NCBI RefSeq assembly: GCF_001655005.1
Contig: NZ_LXET01000009.1
Coordinates: forward strand, 1 to 64,000
Direction: 5' to 3'
DNA from: Hafnia paralvei ATCC 29927
GTDB lineage: Bacteria > Pseudomonadota > Gammaproteobacteria > Enterobacterales > Enterobacteriaceae
DNA length: 64,000 nt
The notes under the pieces are model-generated. The model was not told the DNA's origin, made no database searches, and saw only the letters and a list, made by a program, of their open reading frames with translations. This document shows, piece after piece, positions 26,655 through 34,359 of this stretch. The translations under genes and the position numbers were made by a program. Numbering within the stretch: the first letter of the stretch is position 1; every line of letters starts with the position of its first letter.

Positions 26655-26800
26655 TTTGGTAGAGAGAGCCGCCGGTACAGGGATGTGCCGGTGGAGTTTG
26701 GGGCGCCCGAGATGGGCGATACCAAACCGGAGCGGAGATGGCGTCTCGGATAAAAGCGCGCGGGTGTCGGGTGCGCGCGCTGGCGCACCCGACTCGGTCG
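26655..26800 (+). repeat. Structured intergenic element B (GGGA-loop family)
   Basis: Plus-strand GC-rich element. It opens with hairpin CCGGTACA-GGGA-TGTGCCGG (26672-26691). A nested stem follows (TTTGG/CCAAA around CGCCC/GGGCG, 26697-26726), then GAGA/TCTC (26735-26747), and it closes with a perfect 11-bp hairpin GTCGGGTGCGC/GCGCACCCGAC (26766-26793). It shares with element A the leading GGGA hairpin, a GATGGCG word between the hairpins, and the terminal long hairpin. A 73-codon frame (26656-26877) runs through it; from memory such frames are annotated as small hypothetical or Ash-like proteins in enterobacteria, but the structure may be what is conserved. Confidence 0.55.
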
Positions 26801-26877
26801 CCTACGTCAGTAATTTCATGAAAATGCAGATGCTAACCGGCGAACGAAACTTTACTCCGCGGCGTATATACTGGTGA
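26656..26877 (+). CDS. Doubtful small ORF within element B
   Basis: A 73-residue frame starting MVERAAGTGMCRWSLGR, rich in Arg, Gly and Ala, ending TPRRIYW. The composition follows from the underlying hairpins. It faintly resembles small Ash-like hypothetical proteins as I remember them. There is no convincing SD upstream (TTGGTAGAG region). I list it because databases may annotate it, but I think it more likely not to be translated. Confidence 0.2.
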   Translation: MVERAAGTGMCRWSLGRPRWAIPNRSGDGVSDKSARVSGARAGAPDSVAYVSNFMKMQMLTGERNFTPRRIYW

Positions 26878-26884
26878 ACGAAAC
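26839..26884 (+). repeat. Direct repeat GGYGAACGAAAC
   Basis: GGCGAACGAAAC (26839-26850) and GGTGAACGAAAC (26873-26884): 11 of 12 bases identical, 34-bp spacing. They follow element B and precede the HAD gene promoter region. They may be operator half-sites or a mark of past insertion; no protein partner can be named. The remaining 26885-27031 shows only a promoter-sized AT-rich stretch and the SD of the next gene. Confidence 0.5.
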
Positions 26885-27031
26885 CTGACATTTATGTAAT
26901 CCAGATAACTCCTGTCATCACTCCTTGCCACTCATCCCCCTACAGTTTATTCCGAATCTTTGATTCATAAACCAGACGGATTTACCGTAAGTCTTATACT
27001 TGGCTTAATTCCTATCTAAGAGGTATTCGTT

Positions 27032-27688
27032 ATGTGGAGAAAACAATTTGCCGCCGTTTTTCTAGATATGGATGGCACTCTGTTAGATTCAGGTAATCAT
27101 GCGGAACAGGTGTGGATGCAGTGGGCACAGCGGCATGGTATCGATAATGCCTTGTTGGGCGCGCAGATTCATAGTCAGCGGGTACAGGAGATCGTACGTC
27201 GTTTAGCGCCTCATCTGGAGACTCAACAGGAATTAGAGGCGCTAGAGCAAGCGCTGTTAGAGATGACTCAGCGCCACCACAGCCAATTACAGCAGGGGGT
27301 TTTTGAACTGTTGCAGGCCTTGGGAGAAACACCGTGGGGTGTAGTGACGCAGTCAAGCCAGTCGCGTGCCGCTGTGCAAATGCAGCAGGCAGGTATGCCG
27401 CAGCCGCCGTTGATGATTGGCGCAGAACAAGTGACTAGCGGACGCCCTGACCCTGAGCCCTATCTGTTGGCGGCCAGTTATTACGGCGTGGATCCTCGTG
27501 ATTGCTTGGTATTTGAAAGCGATGAGGCTGGGATCAAGGCTGCGCAAGCCGCTGGGATGACGGTTATTGCCATCACAAATCGCCACCAACGGCATCATTT
27601 ACAGCGTGCAGATGTGGTTATTAGCGGCTGGCGTAGTATTATTCTGCATCCCCAGCGTCAAGGAATAGTCATAGAGGTAGTTGCATGA
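27032..27688 (+). CDS. HAD-superfamily hydrolase (beta-phosphoglucomutase/sugar phosphatase-like)
   Basis: Subfamily IA haloacid dehalogenase-like phosphatase. Motif I FLDMDGTLLDS puts the nucleophile Asp12 and acid/base Asp14 in place. Motif II is VTQSSQ. Motif III reads SGRPDPEPYLLAA, with Arg where the usual GKPDP lysine stands. Motif IV reads VFESDEAGIKAAQAAGM rather than the usual FEDAxxG. The substrate cannot be deduced; small phosphorylated sugars are typical of relatives such as E. coli YfbT. ATG 27032 has SD GAGG. Its stop overlaps the mog start (ATGA), so the two are translationally coupled, a pairing not found in E. coli. Confidence 0.8.
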   Translation: MWRKQFAAVFLDMDGTLLDSGNHAEQVWMQWAQRHGIDNALLGAQIHSQRVQEIVRRLAPHLETQQELEALEQALLEMTQRHHSQLQQGVFELLQALGETPWGVVTQSSQSRAAVQMQQAGMPQPPLMIGAEQVTSGRPDPEPYLLAASYYGVDPRDCLVFESDEAGIKAAQAAGMTVIAITNRHQRHHLQRADVVISGWRSIILHPQRQGIVIEVVA

Positions 27689-28272
27689 ATGCATTGCGTA
27701 TAGGTCTGGTCTCGATTTCCGATCGTGCTTCCAGCGGTGTTTATCAAGATAAAGGTATTCCAGCATTACAAGAGTGGTTAGAGCAGGCGCTCACCACAGA
27801 GTTTACGCTGGAAACGCGTCTGATCCCCGATGAGCAGGTGATGATCGAACAGACTCTGTGCGAGCTCGTTGATGAGATGGGCTGTCACTTAGTGTTGACC
27901 ACGGGCGGTACTGGGCCGGCACGTCGTGATGTGACACCGGATGCGACATTAGCCGTGGCGGATCGTGAAATGCCAGGCTTCGGTGAACAGATGCGTCAGA
28001 TCAGTTTGCACTATGTACCAACGGCGATTTTATCTCGTCAGGTGGGCGTTATTCGCAAGCAGGCGTTGATCATTAACTTGCCCGGACAGCCTAAGTCGAT
28101 CAAAGAAACGCTGGAAGGTGTGAAAGATGAAAACGGTAAATCTATCGTTCACGGTATTTTCGCCAGCGTACCTTATTGCATCCAATTACTCGACGGTCCT
28201 TATGTTGAAACCGATCCGCGTGTAATAGCAGCTTTTCGCCCGAAAAGCGCAAGGCGCGAAACAATCAACTGA
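27685..28272 (+). CDS. mog: Molybdopterin adenylyltransferase
   Basis: Activates molybdopterin by adenylation before molybdate insertion in molybdenum cofactor synthesis. It begins MNALRIGLVSISDRASSGVYQDKGIP. The substrate-binding motif LVLTTGGTGPARRDVTPDAT is near residues 70-90, and NLPGQPKSIKETLEGV follows. It has 195 residues, identical in length to E. coli Mog. The start overlaps the preceding HAD gene by 4 bp. It may serve XdhABC encoded at 48160-51799. talB is not its direct upstream neighbour here, unlike in E. coli. Confidence 0.97.
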   Translation: MNALRIGLVSISDRASSGVYQDKGIPALQEWLEQALTTEFTLETRLIPDEQVMIEQTLCELVDEMGCHLVLTTGGTGPARRDVTPDATLAVADREMPGFGEQMRQISLHYVPTAILSRQVGVIRKQALIINLPGQPKSIKETLEGVKDENGKSIVHGIFASVPYCIQLLDGPYVETDPRVIAAFRPKSARRETIN

Positions 28273-28359
28273 AATTGAGCTCATTGTGGCATAAGATTCA
28301 GTACGACTAGCCAGTCACCCAGTAACGTTATATTAATTATTTCGCATCACAAATGTTTA

Positions 28360-28383
28360 ACATCTGTTTTATGACATCTGTTT
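28360..28383 (+). repeat. Tandem ACATCTGTTT upstream of the MHS transporter
   Basis: Two exact copies of ACATCTGTTT at 28360-28369 and 28374-28383 (14-bp period), 55-78 bp before the transporter start. The spacing suggests possible regulator half-sites, but the regulator is unknown. Confidence 0.4.
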
Positions 28384-28437
28384 AAAACAGCACAACATCG
28401 CAAAATAATATGAAAATAACGTACTGGGCTGGATCTT

Positions 28438-29772
28438 ATGGAACAACATCATAATCGCCGTTTAAATCGGCAGGACTACAAAACTCTGACGCTGGCCGCC
28501 TTGGGCGGTGCATTAGAGTTCTATGACTTCATCATTTTTGTATTCTTCGCGGCGGTAGTCAGCGACCTTTTCTTTCCCGTCGATATGCCTGAGTGGTTAC
28601 GTCAGGTGCAGACCTTTGGTATTTTCGCGGCGGGTTATCTTGCTCGCCCGCTTGGCGGAATTATTATGGCGCACTTTGGTGACAAAGTTGGCCGTAAGAA
28701 AATGTTCTCACTCAGTATATTGCTGATGGCGTTGCCTACGTTAGCCATGGGGATGCTACCGACCTATCAAAGCATCGGGATTGCGGCCCCGTTGTTATTA
28801 CTGTTAATGCGTGTACTGCAAGGTGCGGCTATTGGTGGTGAAGTCCCAGGGGCATGGGTATTTGTCGCTGAGCACGTACCGCGTAAACGTGTTGGTTTTG
28901 CCTGCGGCACGTTAACCGCAGGATTAACGGCAGGGATCCTGTTGGGATCGCTGGTGGCGACATTGCTCAATACCGTTATGAGCCAAGAGTCCATTTTGGC
29001 TGGTGGCTGGCGTATTCCGTTTTTCTTAGGCGGGATTTTTGGTCTATTTGCCATGTATTTGCGCCGTTGGTTACAAGAAACACCCATCTTTGTTGAAATG
29101 CAGGCACGAAAAGCATTAGCAGAAGAAATGCCGCTGAAAACGGTAGTGAAAAATCACCGCAAAGAGGTCGCCATTTCTATGCTGCTCACATGGTTGCTTT
29201 CGGCTGGCATTGTGGTGGTGATTCTCATGACGCCAACCTATCTGCAAAAACAGTTTGGTATCTCACCGGCGTTGGCTTTACAGGCAAACTGTTTGGCGAC
29301 AATTGCGCTGACGATGGGATGCGTGATTGCCGGTCGTGTGATCGATCGCTTTGGTGCGAGCAAAACGTTTATCGTAGGTAGCCTTTTTCTGGCTGTGTGT
29401 AGCTGGACGTTTTACCACTCGGTTGCCGCCGGCGTGAGTGCCGAACAGCTATTCTTGGGTTATGCACTAGCCGGTTTTAGCGTGGGGATCGTGGGTGCCG
29501 TTCCTTATGTCATGGTACGCGCGTTTCCTGCAGAAGTTCGTTTCAGCGGTATTTCATTCTCATACAACGTGGCGTATGCCATCTTTGGGGGATTAACGCC
29601 GATTTTTGTTACGCTGATAATGAAACTAACGCCGATGGCACCGGCTTACTATGTGCTGGCTCTGTCTTTAGTTGGGGTACTGTTGGGCCTTTATTTACAG
29701 CGTGACTTGAATAGTGAAGCGCATGCTGAATCTCTGTTGGATGTATCGATAAATCAGCAAAAGCAAAGCTAA
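28438..29772 (+). CDS. MFS transporter, metabolite:H+ symporter (MHS) family
   Basis: Twelve-segment inner-membrane transporter of 444 residues. The N-terminus LAALGGALEFYDFIIFVFF is typical of the MHS group (relatives: ProP, KgtP, ShiA, YhjE). The cytoplasmic loop 2-3 motif reads GDKVGRKKMF, and the conserved ARPLGGIIMAHFGD and LRVLQGAAIGGEVPGAWVFVAEH are present. The C-terminal half has YLQKQFGISPALALQANCLATI. Substrate unknown; relatives carry organic acids, betaines or shikimate. It lies between mog and nanR with its own terminator, so membership of the sialic acid group is not shown. Confidence 0.85.
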   Translation: MEQHHNRRLNRQDYKTLTLAALGGALEFYDFIIFVFFAAVVSDLFFPVDMPEWLRQVQTFGIFAAGYLARPLGGIIMAHFGDKVGRKKMFSLSILLMALPTLAMGMLPTYQSIGIAAPLLLLLMRVLQGAAIGGEVPGAWVFVAEHVPRKRVGFACGTLTAGLTAGILLGSLVATLLNTVMSQESILAGGWRIPFFLGGIFGLFAMYLRRWLQETPIFVEMQARKALAEEMPLKTVVKNHRKEVAISMLLTWLLSAGIVVVILMTPTYLQKQFGISPALALQANCLATIALTMGCVIAGRVIDRFGASKTFIVGSLFLAVCSWTFYHSVAAGVSAEQLFLGYALAGFSVGIVGAVPYVMVRAFPAEVRFSGISFSYNVAYAIFGGLTPIFVTLIMKLTPMAPAYYVLALSLVGVLLGLYLQRDLNSEAHAESLLDVSINQQKQS

Positions 29773-29784
29773 CACAGTGCGAAC

Positions 29785-29819
29785 AGCTCTCCGCTTTTAA
29801 GGCGGTGAGCTTGTTTTTC
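29785..29819 (+). terminator. Terminator after the MHS transporter
   Basis: AGCTC-T-CCGC pairs with GCGG-T-GAGCT (29785-29811, one internal T-T mismatch), followed by TTGTTTTT, 13 bp after the stop codon. Confidence 0.75.
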
Positions 29820-29967
29820 GCCACGTCAGACATCACGCTTTCCACTTTCTCTCTTGCTTAGCCGCTTCTCTTTTCCTATGTTATGATTCAAATGGTTATA
29901 CCTATTAACTATTTATCTGTCATCCAGCGGGGCGATTCAGCATGTACCGTCTCTCGGTGATGAATAT

Positions 29968-30765
29968 ATGACTGACGGAACCAGCCAAAACGTAAACGCT
30001 ATGAGCACATCAGACGATCGTCCAATTGAAACTCCCGAAGCTATCGGCCATGCGATGCGTCGTAGGCCGGTGTCGCGCAAAAAGTTGTCTGATATGGTGG
30101 AGGAAGAACTCGAGCAGATGATCCGTCGGCGTGAATTCGCCGAAGGGGAGCAACTGCCCTCTGAGCGTGAGCTGATGGCTTTTTTCAACGTGGGTCGCCC
30201 GTCCGTGCGTGAAGCACTGGCGGCGCTGAAACGTAAAGGGCTGGTACAGATCAATAACGGAGAACGCGCCCGCGTGTGTCGTCCTTCGGCAGATACTATC
30301 ATTTCTGAACTGTCGGGAATGGCGAAAGACTTTTTGACTAAGCCGGACGGTATCGCCCATTTTGAACAGCTGCGCCTATTCTTTGAATCCAGTTTAGTGC
30401 GTTATGCCGCGGAGTTCGCTACTGACGAACAGATTGCGCGTTTGGGGAAAGCACTGGAAATGAACAGCCAGTCTCTCGACGATAACGATCTGTTTATTCG
30501 TTCTGATATTGAGTTCCACCGTGAGCTTGCTGAGATCCCCGGAAATCCAATTTTTATGGTTATCCATGTGGCACTGCTGGACTGGCTGATTGCTGCGCGT
30601 CCAACCGTGTCACTGGCAGAACTTCATGCCCATAATAACGTGAGTTATCAGCAGCATATTGAAATATATAAAGCCATCTGTGCTCGGCAGCCTGATGCCG
30701 CTGACAAAGCTTTGAAGTCCCACCTCAACAGCGTATTTGCAGCCTATTACGCGCGCAAAAAGTAA
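29968..30765 (+). CDS. nanR: Sialic acid utilisation regulator NanR
   Basis: GntR/FadR-type repressor of the nan genes, released by N-acetylneuraminate. The DNA-binding segment SRKKLSDMVEEELEQMIRRREFAEGEQLPSERELMAFFNVGRPSVREALAALKRKG is near-identical to E. coli NanR and lies at about residues 36-90; the FCD ligand domain follows (FEQLRLFFESSLVRYAAEFA, IRSDIEFHRELAEIPGNPIFM). Length is 265 against 263 residues, with a divergent N-terminal extension as in E. coli. ATG 29968 has a weak GGTGAT SD; ATG 30001 is an alternative start. A TATACC half-site at 29897-29902 could permit autoregulation. Confidence 0.94.
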   Translation: MTDGTSQNVNAMSTSDDRPIETPEAIGHAMRRRPVSRKKLSDMVEEELEQMIRRREFAEGEQLPSERELMAFFNVGRPSVREALAALKRKGLVQINNGERARVCRPSADTIISELSGMAKDFLTKPDGIAHFEQLRLFFESSLVRYAAEFATDEQIARLGKALEMNSQSLDDNDLFIRSDIEFHRELAEIPGNPIFMVIHVALLDWLIAARPTVSLAELHAHNNVSYQQHIEIYKAICARQPDAADKALKSHLNSVFAAYYARKK

Positions 30766-30837
30766 CGATCCTTGGATCGTGAAACGAGATCTTATTCAGC
30801 ATTTGCATTGAAATAAGATCGTTTACCTTCTCTGATA

Positions 30838-30853
30838 TCTGAGATTGATCACA
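30838..30853. promoter_or_regulatory. Putative CRP site of the nanA promoter
   Basis: TCTGAGATTGATCACA matches TGTGA-N6-TCACA with one mismatch in the conserved arms. It lies 39 bp upstream of the first NanR repeat. E. coli nanA is CRP-activated, so the arrangement is as expected. Confidence 0.65.
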
Positions 30854-30891
30854 TATTAAACCGAATATCGCTAAAGTTCGTTTTTTAGGCT

Positions 30892-30914
30892 GGTGTAATA
30901 GGTATAAAGGTATA
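30892..30914. promoter_or_regulatory. NanR operator (three GGTATA-type repeats)
   Basis: GGTGTA (30892), GGTATA (30901) and GGTATA (30909) are spaced by 3 and 2 bases, the same spacing as the GGTATA repeats bound by NanR at the E. coli nanA promoter. The first repeat has one change. Located about 40 bp before the nanA start. Confidence 0.88.
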
Positions 30915-30951
30915 TCTTTAAGCTCATCAAATAAACAAGTCAGAGGGTCAT

Positions 30952-31851
30952 ATGTCAAAACATCTCCATGGGGTTATGCCCGCGTTACTCACTCCGTTTA
31001 ACCCGCAGCAACAGCTCGATATTCCAAGCCTGCGTCGTTTAGTGCAGTTTAATATTGCTCAAGGCGTTGACGGTCTTTACGTGGGGGGCTCTACCGGTGA
31101 GGCTTTCATTCAAAGCGCTCAGGAACGTGAGCAGGTTTTGGAAGTCGTCGCAGAAGAAGCGAAAGGTAAAGTGACGCTGATTGCTCACGTGGGTGGGATT
31201 AGTACGCATGAAAGTCAGGTGTTGGCGAAGGCTGCCAAGGGCTATGGTTTTGACGCTGTATCTGCGGTGACTCCTTTCTATTATCCATTCAGTTTTGCCG
31301 AGCACTGCGATCACTATCGCGCCATTATCGACTCTGCCGAAGGGTTGCCGATGGTGGTATATAACATCCCAGCGTTGAGCGGAGTGAAGCTTTCACTCGA
31401 TCAAATCTCAACGCTGATTACTCTGCCGGGTGTGGCTGCTTTGAAACAAACATCAGGCGATCTCTATCAGATGGAACAAGTGCGACGTGCACATCCTGAT
31501 AAGGTCATTTATAACGGTTATGATGAAATCTTCCTTTCCGGCTTGTTGGCGGGGGCCGATGGCGGTATCGGCAGTACCTATAACGTTATGGGCTGGCGTT
31601 ATAAAGGTATTATGCAGGCATTGAAAGAGGGCAATATTGCACGAGCCCAAGCGCTGCAAACGGAATGTAATAAAGTGATAGATGTTCTAATTAAAGTCGG
31701 CGTATTCCGTGGACTGAAAACCATTCTGCACTATATGGATGTTGTTGATACGCCAATTTGTCGCAAGCCGTTTGCTCCGGTTGAAGAACAGTATTTACCT
31801 GAGCTGCGTCAGCTAGCCCAATTACTGAGTGCAGAAAGAACGGCAAAATAA
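30952..31851 (+). CDS. nanA: N-acetylneuraminate lyase
   Basis: Class I aldolase of the DHDPS/NAL family cleaving N-acetylneuraminate to N-acetylmannosamine and pyruvate. The substrate carboxylate motif GGSTGEAF, the catalytic tyrosine in MVVYNIPALSG (about residue 137) and the Schiff-base lysine in ALKQTSGD (about 165) are present. Length is 299 residues against 297. SD GAGGG precedes ATG 30952. First structural gene after the NanR operator and followed by nanT. Confidence 0.97.
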   Translation: MSKHLHGVMPALLTPFNPQQQLDIPSLRRLVQFNIAQGVDGLYVGGSTGEAFIQSAQEREQVLEVVAEEAKGKVTLIAHVGGISTHESQVLAKAAKGYGFDAVSAVTPFYYPFSFAEHCDHYRAIIDSAEGLPMVVYNIPALSGVKLSLDQISTLITLPGVAALKQTSGDLYQMEQVRRAHPDKVIYNGYDEIFLSGLLAGADGGIGSTYNVMGWRYKGIMQALKEGNIARAQALQTECNKVIDVLIKVGVFRGLKTILHYMDVVDTPICRKPFAPVEEQYLPELRQLAQLLSAERTAK

Positions 31852-31937
31852 TACAACACCGTTTCTTATCTACTAACAACTCTTACCCTACGATATAGAG
31901 CGCAGGCAATTTAAAAGACCTGCGCCGGGAGTGCTTT

Positions 31938-33431
31938 ATGAATAACACTACCCAAGATCTACCGTGGTATCGACACATCAGTAAGCCGCAATGGAAGGCA
32001 TTTTCTGCCGCATGGATTGGTTATCTGTTAGATGGCTTTGATTTTGTCTTGATCGCTTTGGTATTAACCGAAATTCAAAGTGAATTTGGATTAACTACCG
32101 TAGAAGCTGCCAGCCTTATTTCAGCCGCATTTATCTCCAGATGGTTTGGAGGGTTATTATTAGGCGCAATGGGGGACCGATATGGCCGAAAATTAGCAAT
32201 GATAACTAGCATTGTCTTATTTTCAGTCGGAACTTTAGCCTGTGGTTTTGCTCCCGGTTTCACCACCATGTTTATTGCTCGTCTGATGATTGGGATGGGA
32301 ATGGCGGGTGAATATGGTTCTAGCGCGACCTATGTTATTGAGAGCTGGCCAAAACATTTACGAAATAAAGCCAGCGGATTTTTGATTTCAGGTTTTTCGA
32401 TCGGTGCCGTTCTTTCCGCGCAGGTATACAGCGTAGTCGTACCTGTATGGGGGTGGCGTGCATTATTCTTTATTGGCATTCTGCCGATTATTTTTGCGCT
32501 ATGGCTACGTAAAAATATTCCTGAAGCGGAAGACTGGGAAAAGAAATTTGGTAATAAACAGCCAGTAAAAACCATGGTGGATATTTTATATCGTGGACCC
32601 TATAAAGTGATGAACGTTGGTATGACGATAGTCGCTTCACTGGCTCTCTATTTATGTTTTGCAGGCGATATTGGAAATCCTTTTGCCATCACGGTGCTTG
32701 GGCTTTTGTGTGCTGCTATTTTCATTAGTTTCATGGTGCAAAGCAGTGGGAATCGCTGGCCCACGGGCGTGATGCTGATGGTCGTGGTGTTGTTCGCCTT
32801 CCTTTATTCATGGCCGATTCAGGCTCTATTACCCACCTATTTAAAGACTGAGTTGGCTTACGATCCATCGACCGTGGCACATATTCTGTTCTTTAGCGGA
32901 TTTGGGGCTGCGGTTGGGTGCTGTGTTGGTGGCTTCCTAGGTGATTGGCTGGGAACGCGTAAAGCTTATGTGTATAGCCTACTGTTATCTCAACTGCTGA
33001 TTATTCCTGTGTTTGCTATTGGCGGTGGAAGCCTATGGACGCTGGGGGTTCTGCTGTTTCTTCAGCAAATGCTGGGACAGGGGATTTCCGGTATTTTACC
33101 TAAGCTCATTGGCGGCTATTTTGACACTGAGCAACGAGCGGCAGGGTTAGGATTTACCTATAACGTCGGCGCGTTAGGCGGGGCGCTTGCACCTATCCTT
33201 GGCGCGACCATAGCCCAACGCCTGGATCTTGGTACGGCGTTAGCTTCGCTTTCCTTCAGCCTGACCTTTGTCGTTATTCTGTTGATTGGATTGGATATGC
33301 CATCAAGGGTACAACGCTGGTTGAAGCCAGAAGGGATCAGAACGCACGATACCATCGATGGAAAACCTTTCAGCGGCGCCATTGGGCGTATACCCAAGAA
33401 AGCGTTAGTAGAACCTGTTGCACACAAATAA
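31938..33431 (+). CDS. nanT: Sialic acid transporter NanT
   Basis: MFS-type proton symporter for N-acetylneuraminate in the inner membrane. The 497 residues (496 in E. coli) start MNNTTQDLPWYRHIS, followed by LGAMGDRYGRKLAM (loop 2-3 motif), and RLMIGMGMAGEYGSSATYVIESWPKHLRNKASGF. Two additional central membrane segments, characteristic of NanT (14 in total), are visible around residues 220-280. SD GGGAG precedes the start. A strong terminator follows, so nanE, nanK and nanQ, cotranscribed in E. coli, are not part of this operon. Confidence 0.96.
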   Translation: MNNTTQDLPWYRHISKPQWKAFSAAWIGYLLDGFDFVLIALVLTEIQSEFGLTTVEAASLISAAFISRWFGGLLLGAMGDRYGRKLAMITSIVLFSVGTLACGFAPGFTTMFIARLMIGMGMAGEYGSSATYVIESWPKHLRNKASGFLISGFSIGAVLSAQVYSVVVPVWGWRALFFIGILPIIFALWLRKNIPEAEDWEKKFGNKQPVKTMVDILYRGPYKVMNVGMTIVASLALYLCFAGDIGNPFAITVLGLLCAAIFISFMVQSSGNRWPTGVMLMVVVLFAFLYSWPIQALLPTYLKTELAYDPSTVAHILFFSGFGAAVGCCVGGFLGDWLGTRKAYVYSLLLSQLLIIPVFAIGGGSLWTLGVLLFLQQMLGQGISGILPKLIGGYFDTEQRAAGLGFTYNVGALGGALAPILGATIAQRLDLGTALASLSFSLTFVVILLIGLDMPSRVQRWLKPEGIRTHDTIDGKPFSGAIGRIPKKALVEPVAHK

Positions 33432-33441
33432 TCAGGGTAAA

Positions 33442-33471
33442 AAAAGCCCCGCATCATTGGCGGGGCTTTTT
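33442..33471. terminator. Bidirectional terminator between nanT and satP
   Basis: AAAAGCCCCGC/GCGGGGCTTTT perfect 11-bp stem with a seven-base loop; A-run and T-run on the two sides suit both converging genes. Confidence 0.88.
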
Positions 33472-33516
33472 GCTGTTTAACGCTCTGGATATAGAAAAAC
33501 GTGATACTGCTTAGAA

Positions 33517-34116
33517 TTACAGTTCAGCAGGATGAGCGTTTGCTTTATGGCATTTGCATTCGCCGATTGGCAGCACGGTACGGCCTGCTTGTTCGTTGAT
33601 CACTTCAGCCATAGCCAGATAAATGGCGCTCGCACCACAAACGATGCCTTCAAAACCGGCAAAGTGTAGAACCGCAGCATTGCCCGTGATATTGCCGTAG
33701 GCCAGTAGGAAGAACAGAACGGTCAGACTGGCAAACACGAATTGCAGAATGCGGTTAGCGCCCAGAGTACCGAAGAACATGAACAGGGTAAAAATGCCCC
33801 ACAGTGCTAAATAAGTACCTAGGAAGCTGGCATCGCTGGCATCGGCCAGACCCATTTTTGGCAGTAATAAAATACCGACCAGCGACAGCCAGAATGCGCC
33901 GTAGGACGTAAATGCGGTTAAACCGAAAGTATTGCCTTTTTTGTACTCAAGCAGCCCAGCGAGAATTTGGGCAAACCCTCCAAAGAAAATCCCCATTGAG
34001 ATGATCACGGAAGTAAGAGGGAAAAAGCCTGCATTGTGCAGGTTCAGCAAGACGGTGGTCATCCCGAAGCCCATCAGGCCTAAAGGACCGGGATTCGCCA
34101 ACTTGTTGGTGTGCAT
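33517..34116 (-). CDS. satP: Acetate/succinate:H+ symporter SatP (YaaH)
   Basis: Six-segment inner-membrane protein of the AceTr (GPR1/FUN34/YaaH) family. The signature NPGPLGLMGFGMTTVLLN is at the N-terminus, and GLLEYKKGNTFGLTAFTSYGAFWLS follows. At 199 residues it is longer than E. coli SatP (188), mainly through the tail CKCHKANAHPAEL, whose Cys/His content is unlike the E. coli end. SD GAGG precedes ATG 34116. Divergent from dnaK; yaaW and yaaI, which lie here in E. coli, are absent. Confidence 0.94.
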   Translation of the reverse strand: MHTNKLANPGPLGLMGFGMTTVLLNLHNAGFFPLTSVIISMGIFFGGFAQILAGLLEYKKGNTFGLTAFTSYGAFWLSLVGILLLPKMGLADASDASFLGTYLALWGIFTLFMFFGTLGANRILQFVFASLTVLFFLLAYGNITGNAAVLHFAGFEGIVCGASAIYLAMAEVINEQAGRTVLPIGECKCHKANAHPAEL

Positions 34117-34359
34117 AGAGCCTCTGTAATAAGAGAAGTTTAATGTAGAAATAAATATTCCAGCGCCATTGAAGTTGATTTTTATATTTGCAACATCAAT
34201 TGGTTAGGCGTGGAAATTCATTGGTACGTGCCCGAGAACACAATGTTTTATCGCATTGTGGTTCTTTTCAACGATCGAGCGCGCGGCATAATAATGAGGA
34301 GTCAGAACATAAACAATGATCTTGTGGGTTAAAAAATCATATTTTTTTTAATCTCCCCC
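34117..34359. other. satP-dnaK intergenic, left part
   Basis: AT-rich region between the satP start and the first dnaK promoter. It presumably holds the satP promoter on the minus strand. No gene or operator was recognised. Confidence 0.4.

Noticed and set aside
26338..27031. Prophage, integron or IS remnant in the gene-poor region
   Set aside because: No transposase or integrase fragment, no attachment-type duplication and no terminal inverted repeats bounding the region; only the two hairpin-rich elements can be supported.
28438..29772. Assigning the MHS transporter to sialic acid uptake
   Set aside because: It has its own terminator and no GGTATA-type NanR operator upstream; NanT is present separately.
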